From contig CAMZKY010000257.1 in NCBI GenBank assembly GCA_947311455.1, positions 1-13,121 on the forward strand: a stretch of DNA of 13,121 bases, written 5' to 3'. The notes below the pieces were generated by a model. The model saw only the letters and a program-made list of their open reading frames with translations, made no database searches and was not told the origin of the DNA. The DNA comes from an uncultured Marinosulfonomonas sp. Lineage in GTDB: Bacteria > Pseudomonadota > Alphaproteobacteria > Rhodobacterales > Rhodobacteraceae. Positions 1 through 6,965 of this stretch are shown here, in pieces (position 1 is the first letter of the stretch; each line of letters starts with the position of its first letter). A program made the translations under genes and the position numbers.

Positions 1-2549
1 TATCCAAGTATCCTTTCAGCCATTTCGCGCGTATCCCCTGATAGCGTTTCAATGCCCAATATCTTTCGCAATTGCGTTTGCATCAGATTTTGCCGTGCTG
101 TGTCATATCGGCGCCACGTTTGGAACGCGGCGCTTAGGCGGGCGGTGGTTTGGGGATTGATCTTGTCTAACTTGATCAACCAATCGGCCAACAGCGCATA
201 AGACTCCCCCGATGGGTGGTGAAAACCGGCTTGATGGTTGGCTAATGCGCCAAACACCGCACGGAAACGATTGGGGTTTTCCATATCAAAATCCGGGTGT
301 CTGGTTAGGTCACGGGTGATAGCGGCGGTTCTATTCGGGGCGGATTGCAGGATCTGGATGCCAAACCATTTATCCATCACCAGACGATCTGTGGCCCATT
401 GGCGTTCAAAGGCATGCAATTGATCTTGTCCTTGATTCACCGATAATAGCGCGTTTAACGCGGCGAATTGCTGGGTCATGTTGTCGGCGGTTTCATATTG
501 CATTCGCGCTTGATCTGCATCGTCCAGCCGTGACAGCATTAACAGTGCCACATTGCCCAAATCCCGTTTGCCAGCCGATGCCGCATCGGGGGAATAGGGG
601 CCTTCGACGATCATGGATTGATAAATTGCCGCCCAATTTGTGTTGGGGGCCTGTGCCAAGGCCTGTTTCCAGTCTTGCACGGCCTGATAAATCGCCATCG
701 GATCAGGGGTATGGCCGGATTCATACAGAGATTGGGCAAGATCATCCTGTGAGGGATGTTGAAGCAGCAAGGCACGATAATCCGGTGTAAGGGTTTGATC
801 CTGCGCCAACTGCCCGATAACCTGTAAATAGTCGGCAGGTGGCGCGGCTTTGTTCAGCACCATATCAAGGATTACCTCGCGGCTAAGATTGCGTCCGGCC
901 TCCCATTTGTTGAAACTGTCTGCGTCGTGGGCCAAAAGGAACAAGCGTTCATCGCGGCTGGTTACGCGTTCCAGAATCACAGGGGCGGAAAATCCGCGCA
1001 GGATTGAGGGCACGGGTTTTGCTGCCAGATTTTCGAATACAAAGCTTTGTTTCTCCTGGGTCATTTCCAACACCCGGGTTGGCAGCACCTCATCGCCATT
1101 GGCCGCCAATAGCCCGATGGCGATTGGAATGACTTGCGGCTGTTTCACATCCTGCCCCGGGGTTGGCGGGGTGTTCTGAGTAAAAGTTAGCGTATAAGTG
1201 CCCTCGCTGAAATCTTCGTGCATTGTCAGGCGTGGGGTGCCGGATTGGGAATACCAGCGGGAAAATTGGGTCAGATCACGGCCCGTGCTGTCTTGAAACA
1301 CCGCTAACCAATCCTCGATCGTCACAGCCTGCCCGTCATGGCGTTCAAAATATAGATCAAGCGCCTTTTTATAAGCCGCGTTGCCAACAAGAGTTTTTAA
1401 CATCCGCACCACTTCGGCGCCTTTTTCATAGATTGTGGCGGTGTAGAAATTGTTGATCTCAACAAAACTGTCGGGGCGCACGGGATGGGAAAGGGGGCCT
1501 TGATCTTCGCGAAACTGGCGGGCGCGCAGTTGCAAAACGTCGTTGATGCGTTTGACGTCGGCCCCGCGCACATTCGAGGTAAAGGATTGATCGCGAAACA
1601 CGGTCAAACCCTCTTTAAGACACAGCTGAAACCAGTCGCGGCAAGTGATGCGATTGCCTGTCCAGTTATGAAAATATTCATGAGCAATGATGCCTTCGAT
1701 GCGTTCAAAATTTGCATCCGTTGCCGTTTCAGGACTGGCCAACACGCAAGAAGTGTTGAATATGTTCAAGCCTTTGTTCTCCATTGCGCCCATATTGAAG
1801 TCATCGACGGCCACAATGTTGAATAAATCCAAATCGTATTCACGGCCATAAACGTCTTCGTCCCATTTCATCGATAGTTTTAACGCCCCCATTCCAAAGG
1901 CGCATTTATTGATATCGTCCGGGCGCACCCAGATATTCAGATCAACACAGCGCCCGGATTTGGTTGTGAATTTATCAGCATGATTGCGTAGATCACCCGC
2001 CACCAGCGCAAACAAATAGGCCGGTTTGGGCCAAGGATCGTGCCATTCTGCCCAGCCCGCGCCTTGTGCCGTCTGGTTGCCGTTTGATAACAGAACAGGC
2101 AGGTCGCTTTCAATGCGCACGCTGAAAACCGACATCACATCGGGGCGGTCGGGGTAATAGGTGATACGGCGAAACCCTTCGGCCTCGCATTGGGTGCAAT
2201 ACATGCCGTTTGACATATAAAGCCCCTCAAGCGCAGTGTTGGTTTGGGGCGCGTGTTCAACCTCGCATTCAAACAGGAACGGTTTGTTGGGCACGGCGCA
2301 GGTTAGGCCGCTGTCGGTAACGTTTGGCTGCACTGGCGCACCATCGATTTTGCACCAAAGCAGTTTGATATGTTCCCCATGCAAAAAGAAAACGTCCGAC
2401 GCCGCATCCGGATTTGGCACAAACCTGATTTTTGAAATAACGCGGGTTTCATTTGGAGAAAGTTTGAAGATCAAATCGACGTTTTCCACCAAAAATGCAG
2501 GCGGTGTGTAATCGGAAAGAAAAATGGTTTTTTGGGTGGTATCTTGCAT
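1..2549 (-). CDS. pepN: Aminopeptidase N, M1 family zinc metallopeptidase (3' end at window edge)
   Basis: The protein removes N-terminal residues from peptides in the cytoplasm, mainly in peptide turnover. The minus frame is open for 849 codons from ATG 2549 to position 3. The next codon starts TA and is cut by the window edge, so it is TAA, TAG or Tyr; a stop would fit, since about 850 residues is close to the 870 of E. coli PepN. Visible landmarks are the substrate-binding GAMEN motif (residues 254-258), the zinc motif HEYFH (H290, E291, H294) and the third zinc ligand E313 in LKEG, exactly 19 residues after H294. The wording around them (HEYFHNWTGNR) is typical of PepN rather than other M1 peptidases. 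The start is supported by a GGA-containing ribosome binding site (AAAAAAGGAAAACCCC) just upstream. It is transcribed divergently from glcB. No frameshift or internal stop was seen in the parts translated. Family assignment is secure; only the exact C-terminus is uncertain. Confidence 0.96.
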   Translation of the reverse strand, partial: MQDTTQKTIFLSDYTPPAFLVENVDLIFKLSPNETRVISKIRFVPNPDAASDVFFLHGEHIKLLWCKIDGAPVQPNVTDSGLTCAVPNKPFLFECEVEHAPQTNTALEGLYMSNGMYCTQCEAEGFRRITYYPDRPDVMSVFSVRIESDLPVLLSNGNQTAQGAGWAEWHDPWPKPAYLFALVAGDLRNHADKFTTKSGRCVDLNIWVRPDDINKCAFGMGALKLSMKWDEDVYGREYDLDLFNIVAVDDFNMGAMENKGLNIFNTSCVLASPETATDANFERIEGIIAHEYFHNWTGNRITCRDWFQLCLKEGLTVFRDQSFTSNVRGADVKRINDVLQLRARQFREDQGPLSHPVRPDSFVEINNFYTATIYEKGAEVVRMLKTLVGNAAYKKALDLYFERHDGQAVTIEDWLAVFQDSTGRDLTQFSRWYSQSGTPRLTMHEDFSEGTYTLTFTQNTPPTPGQDVKQPQVIPIAIGLLAANGDEVLPTRVLEMTQEKQSFVFENLAAKPVPSILRGFSAPVILERVTSRDERLFLLAHDADSFNKWEAGRNLSREVILDMVLNKAAPPADYLQVIGQLAQDQTLTPDYRALLLQHPSQDDLAQSLYESGHTPDPMAIYQAVQDWKQALAQAPNTNWAAIYQSMIVEGPYSPDAASAGKRDLGNVALLMLSRLDDADQARMQYETADNMTQQFAALNALLSVNQGQDQLHAFERQWATDRLVMDKWFGIQILQSAPNRTAAITRDLTRHPDFDMENPNRFRAVFGALANHQAGFHHPSGESYALLADWLIKLDKINPQTTARLSAAFQTWRRYDTARQNLMQTQLRKILGIETLSGDTREMAERILG

Positions 2550-2812
2550 GGGGTTTTCCTTTTTTATTGCAGGTATATGACGCCGTGCATGGGGGATGTG
2601 CAAGGCTTGCCGATCGCACAATGTTGATTTTCAAGTTTTTCCTGAAACAGCAAAGGATATTGCACCGTTGATACAGACGCATCTGCGCCTCTATCGTAAA
2701 CCCATTGGAACTCAGTAATTCTGGGTATTGGTAATATAATATTACCAATGCTATATGTTTGCGATGCGCGGCGCCCATTTCCGACGGTGTGGGACGAATA
2801 AGGAAGAACGAC
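2550..2812. other. Divergent intergenic region pepN / glcB
   Basis: A 263-bp spacer that must hold the promoters of both genes. Apart from the perfect dyad at 2727-2749, nothing distinctive was seen. On the minus strand TTGCAC and CATATA, 18 bp apart just upstream of pepN (about 2575-2610), are a weak promoter candidate. Small reading frames crossing this region lack ribosome binding sites and family resemblance. Confidence 0.5.
2727..2749. promoter_or_regulatory. Perfect inverted repeat, likely operator over the glcB promoter
   Basis: ATTGGTAATAT (2727-2737) is followed by a single A and then ATATTACCAAT (2739-2749), its exact reverse complement. It lies 64 bp before the glcB start codon. 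A consensus -10 hexamer TATAAT (2735-2740) falls inside it, although no good -35 sits 17 bp upstream. Alternatively TTGGTA (2728-2733) and TATATG (2752-2757, preceded by TGC) could be a -35/-10 pair with an 18-bp spacer. In either reading a bound protein would overlap the promoter. The TTGGT...ACCAA ends resemble operators of FadR-type GntR regulators, but the spacing here is much longer, so the regulator is not identified. Confidence 0.6.
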
Positions 2813-4960
2813 ATGACACAATTTATCGACATGCATGGATTGAAAGTTGATCCGGTACTTGCAGAATTTATCGACACCCGTGCGCTGATCGGAACGGGCG
2901 TTCAAAGCGATGCGTTCTGGAAGGGGTTTGCGGATCTTGTGCATGATCTAGGCCCAAAGAACCGCGCATTGCTGAATATTCGTGCTGAAATGCAAGGCCG
3001 AATTGATGAATGGCATCGGGCGCGGCGCGGACAAACGGTTGATCCCGAGGCTTACCAAACATTCCTGCATGATATCGGTTATCTAGTGCCCCAAGGTGAT
3101 ACGTTTACGATTGATACCAGCAATGTTGATCCCGAAATCGCCAAACTTGCCGGCCCTCAGCTTGTGGTTCCAATTACCAATGCGCGTTTTGCCTTGAATG
3201 CCGCCAATGCGCGTTGGGGCAGTTTATATGATGCGCTTTATGGGACTGATGCAATGGGGCAGGCCCCTGCGAGAAAGGCTTTTGATCCTGCGCGCGGTGC
3301 GCAAGTCGCCAATTGGGTGAAATCATTTCTTGATAAGGCGCTGCCAATAGAGAGTTGTAACTGGGCAGGTTTGATCGAAATCCATGGCTCTGAAAAGGGC
3401 CTGACACTTACATCAAAGGATGCGCCCAAGACTTTGAAAAATCCGGCGCAGTTTGTCGCCTTTGACCCCAAATCCGGCGATCTTGTGTTTAAAAATAACG
3501 GCTTACATATTCGCTTGCAGTTTGATGATACTGCCCCAGTTGCCACAGCCGATCCGTTGGGCATTTCAGATGTAATTGTTGAATCCGCACTTTCAACGAT
3601 TATGGATTGCGAAGATTCCGTCGCCGTTGTGGATGGCCAGGACAAGGTGCAGGCCTATGAAAACTGGTTGGGATTGATGCAAGGAAACCTGTCGCATGAT
3701 ATGGTTAAAAACGGTAAGGAAATCACCCGCGTCTTGAATGAGGATCTGGAATTTCAAGGGGTAAATGGTGCGCCATACCCATTGAAAGGCCGCGCGCTTA
3801 TGTTGATCCGCAATGTCGGGCATCTGATGACAAATCCGGCGATTGTTGATCGTGATGGACATGAAATTGGCGAAGGATTGATGGATGCGATGATCACCAC
3901 CTTGATCGCCATGCATGATCTGAAAAAAACAGATGGGCGGCGCAATTCGATAGCGGGGTCTGTTTACGTGGTAAAACCAAAAATGCACGGCCCGGATGAA
4001 GTGGCGTTTACAGACGAAATTTTCACCCGTGTTGAGCAGATTTTGGGCCTGCCGAAAAATACGGTAAAATTGGGCATCATGGATGAGGAGCGGCGCACCA
4101 GTGCCAATCTGATGGAATGTATTCGCGCCGCAAAACATCGCGTTGCCTTCATCAATACCGGATTTCTGGATCGCACGGGGGATGAAATCCACACCTCGAT
4201 GGAAGCCGGGCCGATGGTGCCCAAAGGCCAGATGAAAAGTGCCAAATGGATTGCCGCCTATGAGGATCGAAATGTTGAAATCGGTCTGGCGTGTGGTTTG
4301 CAAGGCAAAGCCCAAATAGGCAAAGGCATGTGGGCGATTCCCGATCAAATGCATGAAATGCTATCGGTCAAATCGGGCCACCTTAATGCGGGGGCAAACT
4401 GCGCATGGGTGCCTAGCCCCACAGCGGCCACTTTGCACGCCACCCATTACTTCCAGATTGACGTATTTGCTGTGCAAAATCAGCTGAAAAACAAACCGCG
4501 CACAGGTCTGGATGATTTGTTAACTATTCCTCTGGCGGAGGGCGTGAACTGGACGCAATCTGAAATCAATGCGGAAATTGAAAATAACGCCCAAGGCATT
4601 CTGGGCTATGTGGTGCGTTGGATTGATCAGGGGATCGGCTGTTCAACGGTGCCCGATATTCATGACGTTGGCTTAATGGAAGATCGCGCAACCTGCCGTA
4701 TTTCCTCGCAAGCCTTGGCAAACTGGCTGCATCACGGCGTTGTCGATGAGGCCCAAGTCATGCAGGCGTTCAAAAAGATGGCCGCCGCGGTGGATCAGCA
4801 AAACGCCAATGATCCGCTTTATCGCGCTATGGCGCCGCAGTTTCAGTCTGTCGCATTTCAGGCGGCCTGTGATCTGGCTTTCAAAGGGCGTGTCCAGCCT
4901 TCGGGCTATACCGAACCAGTGTTGCATGCGCGTCGTCTTGAATTGAAACGGAATAGTTAG
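2813..4960 (+). CDS. glcB: Malate synthase G
   Basis: Condenses glyoxylate with acetyl-CoA to malate, in glyoxylate and glycolate assimilation. The start ATG 2813 is chosen because AGGAAG (2801-2806) sits at proper spacing and the protein then begins like other GlcB proteins (MTQFIDMHGLKVD). An upstream in-frame start at 2759 would overlap the promoter and lacks such a site. The length is 715 residues, against 723 for E. coli. Conserved residues are in place: R333 in RNVGHLM (E. coli R338), E425 in MDEERRT, D453 in FLDRTGDE, C610 and the catalytic base D624 in MEDRATCRISSQ (E. coli C617 and D631). The mid-protein segment STIMDCEDSVAVVD is also typical of isoform G, so this is not the shorter isoform A. 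The gene stands divergent from pepN; a degraded glcG-like gene begins about 14 bp after its stop. The dyad at 2727-2749 suggests substrate- or carbon-dependent control. No terminator was seen after it. Confidence 0.97.
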   Translation: MTQFIDMHGLKVDPVLAEFIDTRALIGTGVQSDAFWKGFADLVHDLGPKNRALLNIRAEMQGRIDEWHRARRGQTVDPEAYQTFLHDIGYLVPQGDTFTIDTSNVDPEIAKLAGPQLVVPITNARFALNAANARWGSLYDALYGTDAMGQAPARKAFDPARGAQVANWVKSFLDKALPIESCNWAGLIEIHGSEKGLTLTSKDAPKTLKNPAQFVAFDPKSGDLVFKNNGLHIRLQFDDTAPVATADPLGISDVIVESALSTIMDCEDSVAVVDGQDKVQAYENWLGLMQGNLSHDMVKNGKEITRVLNEDLEFQGVNGAPYPLKGRALMLIRNVGHLMTNPAIVDRDGHEIGEGLMDAMITTLIAMHDLKKTDGRRNSIAGSVYVVKPKMHGPDEVAFTDEIFTRVEQILGLPKNTVKLGIMDEERRTSANLMECIRAAKHRVAFINTGFLDRTGDEIHTSMEAGPMVPKGQMKSAKWIAAYEDRNVEIGLACGLQGKAQIGKGMWAIPDQMHEMLSVKSGHLNAGANCAWVPSPTAATLHATHYFQIDVFAVQNQLKNKPRTGLDDLLTIPLAEGVNWTQSEINAEIENNAQGILGYVVRWIDQGIGCSTVPDIHDVGLMEDRATCRISSQALANWLHHGVVDEAQVMQAFKKMAAAVDQQNANDPLYRAMAPQFQSVAFQAACDLAFKGRVQPSGYTEPVLHARRLELKRNS

Positions 4961-4973
4961 GTCTACGCCCTAG

Positions 4974-5239
4974 TCCTTTGTCTGTTGGGGGCTGGACGCT
5001 GGCGGGCATGTAAAGCTGTTTTGCGTCACCACGGTGCCTGAATCGCTCGGACGGTTCGGGATCGCCCATGGCAAGGCTTATGGGGCGGTTATGCTGTGCC
5101 TGTGCCCGGTAGCGTTCTGGTGCAAAATTCCGAGAAAAAAACAATAGGGGTGGTCGAGGTTACCAGTGATACTGCGAACAATGACGAGCACGCGGCTGTT
5201 GCGGGGATCGTTGCCGCCGATTTGGTTGCAAGCCCCTGA
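4974..5239 (+). pseudogene. Degraded GlcG/HbpS-family (DUF336) gene
   Basis: No intact frame exists, but three frames in order spell pieces of a GlcG/HbpS-type protein. From 4975, PLSV matches the strand before the family's VLDAGG. From 4992, in another frame, LDAGGHVK and then PESLGRFGIAHGKAYGAV (to about 5095) match the 'LDAGGHVKAF...RFxIAxGKAxGA' core. From 5102, in a third frame, VPGSVLVQNSEKK and then SDTANNDEHAAVAGI run to TGA 5237-5239, matching the family's 'VPGGVLV...GDTSDNDE.AAVAGI' C-terminus. Roughly 30 residues between GKAYGAV and VPGSVLV are missing, as is the N-terminus. The remnant is about 266 bp, where an intact gene would be near 420 bp. In E. coli glcG is the neighbour of glcB in the glc operon, which supports the identity. 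Family recognition is from memory of the motif pattern, not from a search. Confidence 0.75.
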
Positions 5240-5349
5240 ACTTATGTTGAAGATTGCACACCAAACCCGCTAATTGTGCGGCTTCGTGCGAATACATATG
5301 GGCAAAATTTGATTACACATATATTTGTGAAAGTTTAAAAAGGTGCACC

Positions 5350-6126
5350 ATGTCTCGTCCGATTATTGGAATTATCGCAAACCCCACTTTGGTAGGGGAT
5401 GATTATCCGACATTCGCAAGCGGTGATATGAATGTAAATGCCATCGGCCATGTTGCCGAATGCATGCCTGTTTTAATTCCTGCCGATGCAAGGCTGGTCA
5501 ATGCAGAAGATCTGCTGGATCGCTTTGACGGTTTTTTGTTCACCGGCGGTCGCCCCAATGTTCATCCCGAAGAATACGGCGAGCAAGCCACAGAAGCCCA
5601 TGGTGAATTTGATCGCTGCCGTGATCAGCTTACATTGCCATTGATCCGTGCTTGCGTAACACGCGGCCAGCCTATTTTTGGAATATGCCGTGGTTTTCAA
5701 GAGGTTACAGTGGCCATGGGCGGCACGCTATACCCTGAAATCCGTGATCTGGAAGGGCGGATGAATCACCGGATGCCGCCCGATGGTACGTTGGATGAAA
5801 AATTTGCGCTGCGCCACAAGGTTAAATTTGAAACTGGCGGCGTTTATGAGCGATTGCTGGGGGATGGTGTGGTGATGACCAACTCTTTGCATGGGCAAGG
5901 TATAAAAGACGCTGGGCCAAATGTTGTTATTGATGGTTATGCGCCTGATGGAACGCCAGAAGCGATTTACGTGCGCGACGCCGCCGGTTTTACCTTGGCC
6001 GTTCAGTGGCATCCTGAATACAATGCGCAAAATGATCCGGTTTCGCGGCCATTGTTCACAGCCTTTGGGGATGCCGCGCGCGCGTGGCAGCAGGGGCATC
6101 AGAATTCAGAGTTGAAATCTGCCTGA
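5350..6126 (+). CDS. Gamma-glutamyl-gamma-aminobutyrate hydrolase family class I glutamine amidotransferase (PuuD-like)
   Basis: A peptidase C26-type amidase of 258 residues (E. coli PuuD has 254). Members hydrolyse gamma-glutamyl amides, for example gamma-glutamyl-GABA to glutamate and GABA in putrescine breakdown. The expected catalytic triad is visible: nucleophile C113 in FGICRGFQE, then H221 and E223 in QWHPEYN. The TGGRPNVHPEEY segment (about residues 64-75) is typical of the family. ATG 5350 is preferred because AAAAAGG (5337-5343) precedes it at good spacing and the sequence then starts MSRPIIGIIANP, as family members do; in-frame upstream codons from TTG 5254 add an unlike leader. 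No gamma-glutamylputrescine synthetase, oxidase or aldehyde dehydrogenase is nearby, so the true substrate cannot be read from context. Its 3' end converges with a dead class II aldolase gene 26 bp away. CACA-tatatt-TGTG (5316-5329) upstream is a weak dyad of unknown meaning. Confidence 0.88.
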   Translation: MSRPIIGIIANPTLVGDDYPTFASGDMNVNAIGHVAECMPVLIPADARLVNAEDLLDRFDGFLFTGGRPNVHPEEYGEQATEAHGEFDRCRDQLTLPLIRACVTRGQPIFGICRGFQEVTVAMGGTLYPEIRDLEGRMNHRMPPDGTLDEKFALRHKVKFETGGVYERLLGDGVVMTNSLHGQGIKDAGPNVVIDGYAPDGTPEAIYVRDAAGFTLAVQWHPEYNAQNDPVSRPLFTAFGDAARAWQQGHQNSELKSA

Positions 6127-6152
6127 TCTTAAGTTTGCCTACTGGGATTCAT

Positions 6153-6634
6153 TCATTGATCGAAATTCGATCCTTCGTCGGACCGGATCGCCTTAAGTTC
6201 AGCCAAATGACGGATATCTTGCTCTGGATAGCTTTCCAGTTGTTGCGCGGTTTTTTCCGCGATGTCATCTGATAATATGCGCAAATGCTGTCCGGTTTGA
6301 AGCGCCCGAATGCATGGCGTAGCGGGCATGCGGGCAATAGCGATGGATACCCCCATGCAAACCCCAGGCCGTGGGATCGGGGGTATATGGCCCCGTTAAG
6401 ATGCCGGAATTATTGGCATCTACCAGTCATAAATCCGATGCCTTTATCCAGCTGAAATACATCTGATTTGGCTTCATCAAAAACTGGGTGCCATCATTGT
6501 TTACGGCAAAGAAAAAATGATTGGCCACGCCAATGATTGGCCACGCCTTCGTGCATATTTAGGCGTGCCGCCCAACGAAATGCCGCGGCCAGATTAATCC
6601 GGTCTTGTGAATGGTTCAGGTTTGGTTGGGGCAT
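6153..6634 (-). pseudogene. Inactivated class II aldolase/adducin-family gene
   Basis: Reading leftward from ATG 6634 gives MPQPNLNHSQDRINLAAAF and RWAARLNMHEGVANH, the usual N-terminus of a class II aldolase. A perfect 16-bp tandem duplication (6516-6531 and 6532-6547) then shifts the frame. With one copy removed, the text continues as FFFAVNNDGTQFLMKPNQMYFSWIKASDL, a TGA stop (6427-6429), LVDANNSGILTGPYTPD and PTAWGLHGGIHRYCPHARYAMH. This is the family's 'HGaiHRhCPHARcvMH' region, where the metal-binding histidines should begin. At about 6306-6316 the frame changes again and jumps to IRALQTGQHLRILSDDIAEK and a short tail ending at the stop 6153-6155, resembling the family C-terminus. About 100 central residues are gone. 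There are therefore at least three lesions: a duplication, a nonsense codon and an internal deletion with a frameshift. The gene converges on the glutamine amidotransferase. Its original substrate is unknown. Confidence 0.8.
6516..6547. repeat. 16-bp perfect tandem duplication
   Basis: AATGATTGGCCACGCC occurs twice head to tail (6516-6531 and 6532-6547). Because 16 is not a multiple of three, it shifts the frame of the class II aldolase gene. Deleting one copy restores the family reading GVANHFFFAV. Confidence 0.95.
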
Positions 6635-6735
6635 AGTGGAATTTCCAAATTTGGTTTTGCTGAACATAAGCATGAGTTTTTGTGAAGCCGAGAAAAAGTA
6701 AAAAATTCCAGTGCAAAAGATTTGACCAAGCTAAA

Positions 6736-6805
6736 GCATTTTTACGCCGCCCTAATTGTCCTACTGTCCTAGGGGAGTAGGGCAATAGAGAAACGTAAAA
6801 TACGC
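6736..6805. promoter_or_regulatory. Extended dyad with an 11-bp hairpin core, possible activator site with divergent promoters
   Basis: The core is ATTGTCCTACT (6755-6765), a 10-nt loop containing CCTAGG, and AGTAGGGCAAT (6776-6786). All 11 positions pair, with one G-T wobble. Further out, GCATTTTTACG (6736-6746) is mirrored by CGTAAAATACGC (6794-6805), offset by one base, so each flank has a TAAAA-type, -10-like tract facing outward. No T-run follows, so this is not a terminator. The leftward side faces the start of the dead aldolase gene 102 bp away; the rightward side faces a 100-bp tract that ends in the terminator at 6908-6934. The stretch 6635-6965 has no convincing protein gene. The layout suggests a dimeric activator site, which is an inference. 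Confidence 0.45.
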
Positions 6806-6907
6806 AATAATAACAACTGGATAAGACGTTAAGTGAATGTATATTCCTTGGGTGGAAGGAAGATGCAAAAGGCTTGGAAGAACATAGTGAAATCTAGGGA
6901 AATAGCA

Positions 6908-6934
6908 AAAAAGGGCGAAAAAATTGCCCTTTTT
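6908..6934 (-). terminator. Rho-independent terminator, bidirectional
   Basis: AAAAAGGGC (6908-6916), a 9-nt loop and GCCCTTTTT (6926-6934) form a perfect 9-bp stem with A/T tracts on both sides. On the minus strand it lies 31 bp after the stop of the methyltransferase gene and should end the three-gene operon. On the plus strand it would also stop any transcript coming from the dyad region near 6800. Confidence 0.85.
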
Positions 6935-6965
6935 ATACTTTTAAACGCATCGAATTTGGTTTGGT

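Noticed and set aside
2449..2944. Minus-strand open frames across the pepN/glcB spacer
   Set aside because: They overlap both the pepN start and the glcB start and match no known family; the Cys- and Ser-rich wording is not protein-like.
3593..4354. Long minus-strand open frame inside glcB
   Set aside because: It lies wholly antisense to a well-conserved malate synthase G and its translation resembles no family; it is a codon-bias shadow.
5254..5349. Extended N-terminus for the glutamine amidotransferase from TTG 5254
   Set aside because: The extra 32 residues are unlike the family and a good ribosome binding site directly precedes ATG 5350.
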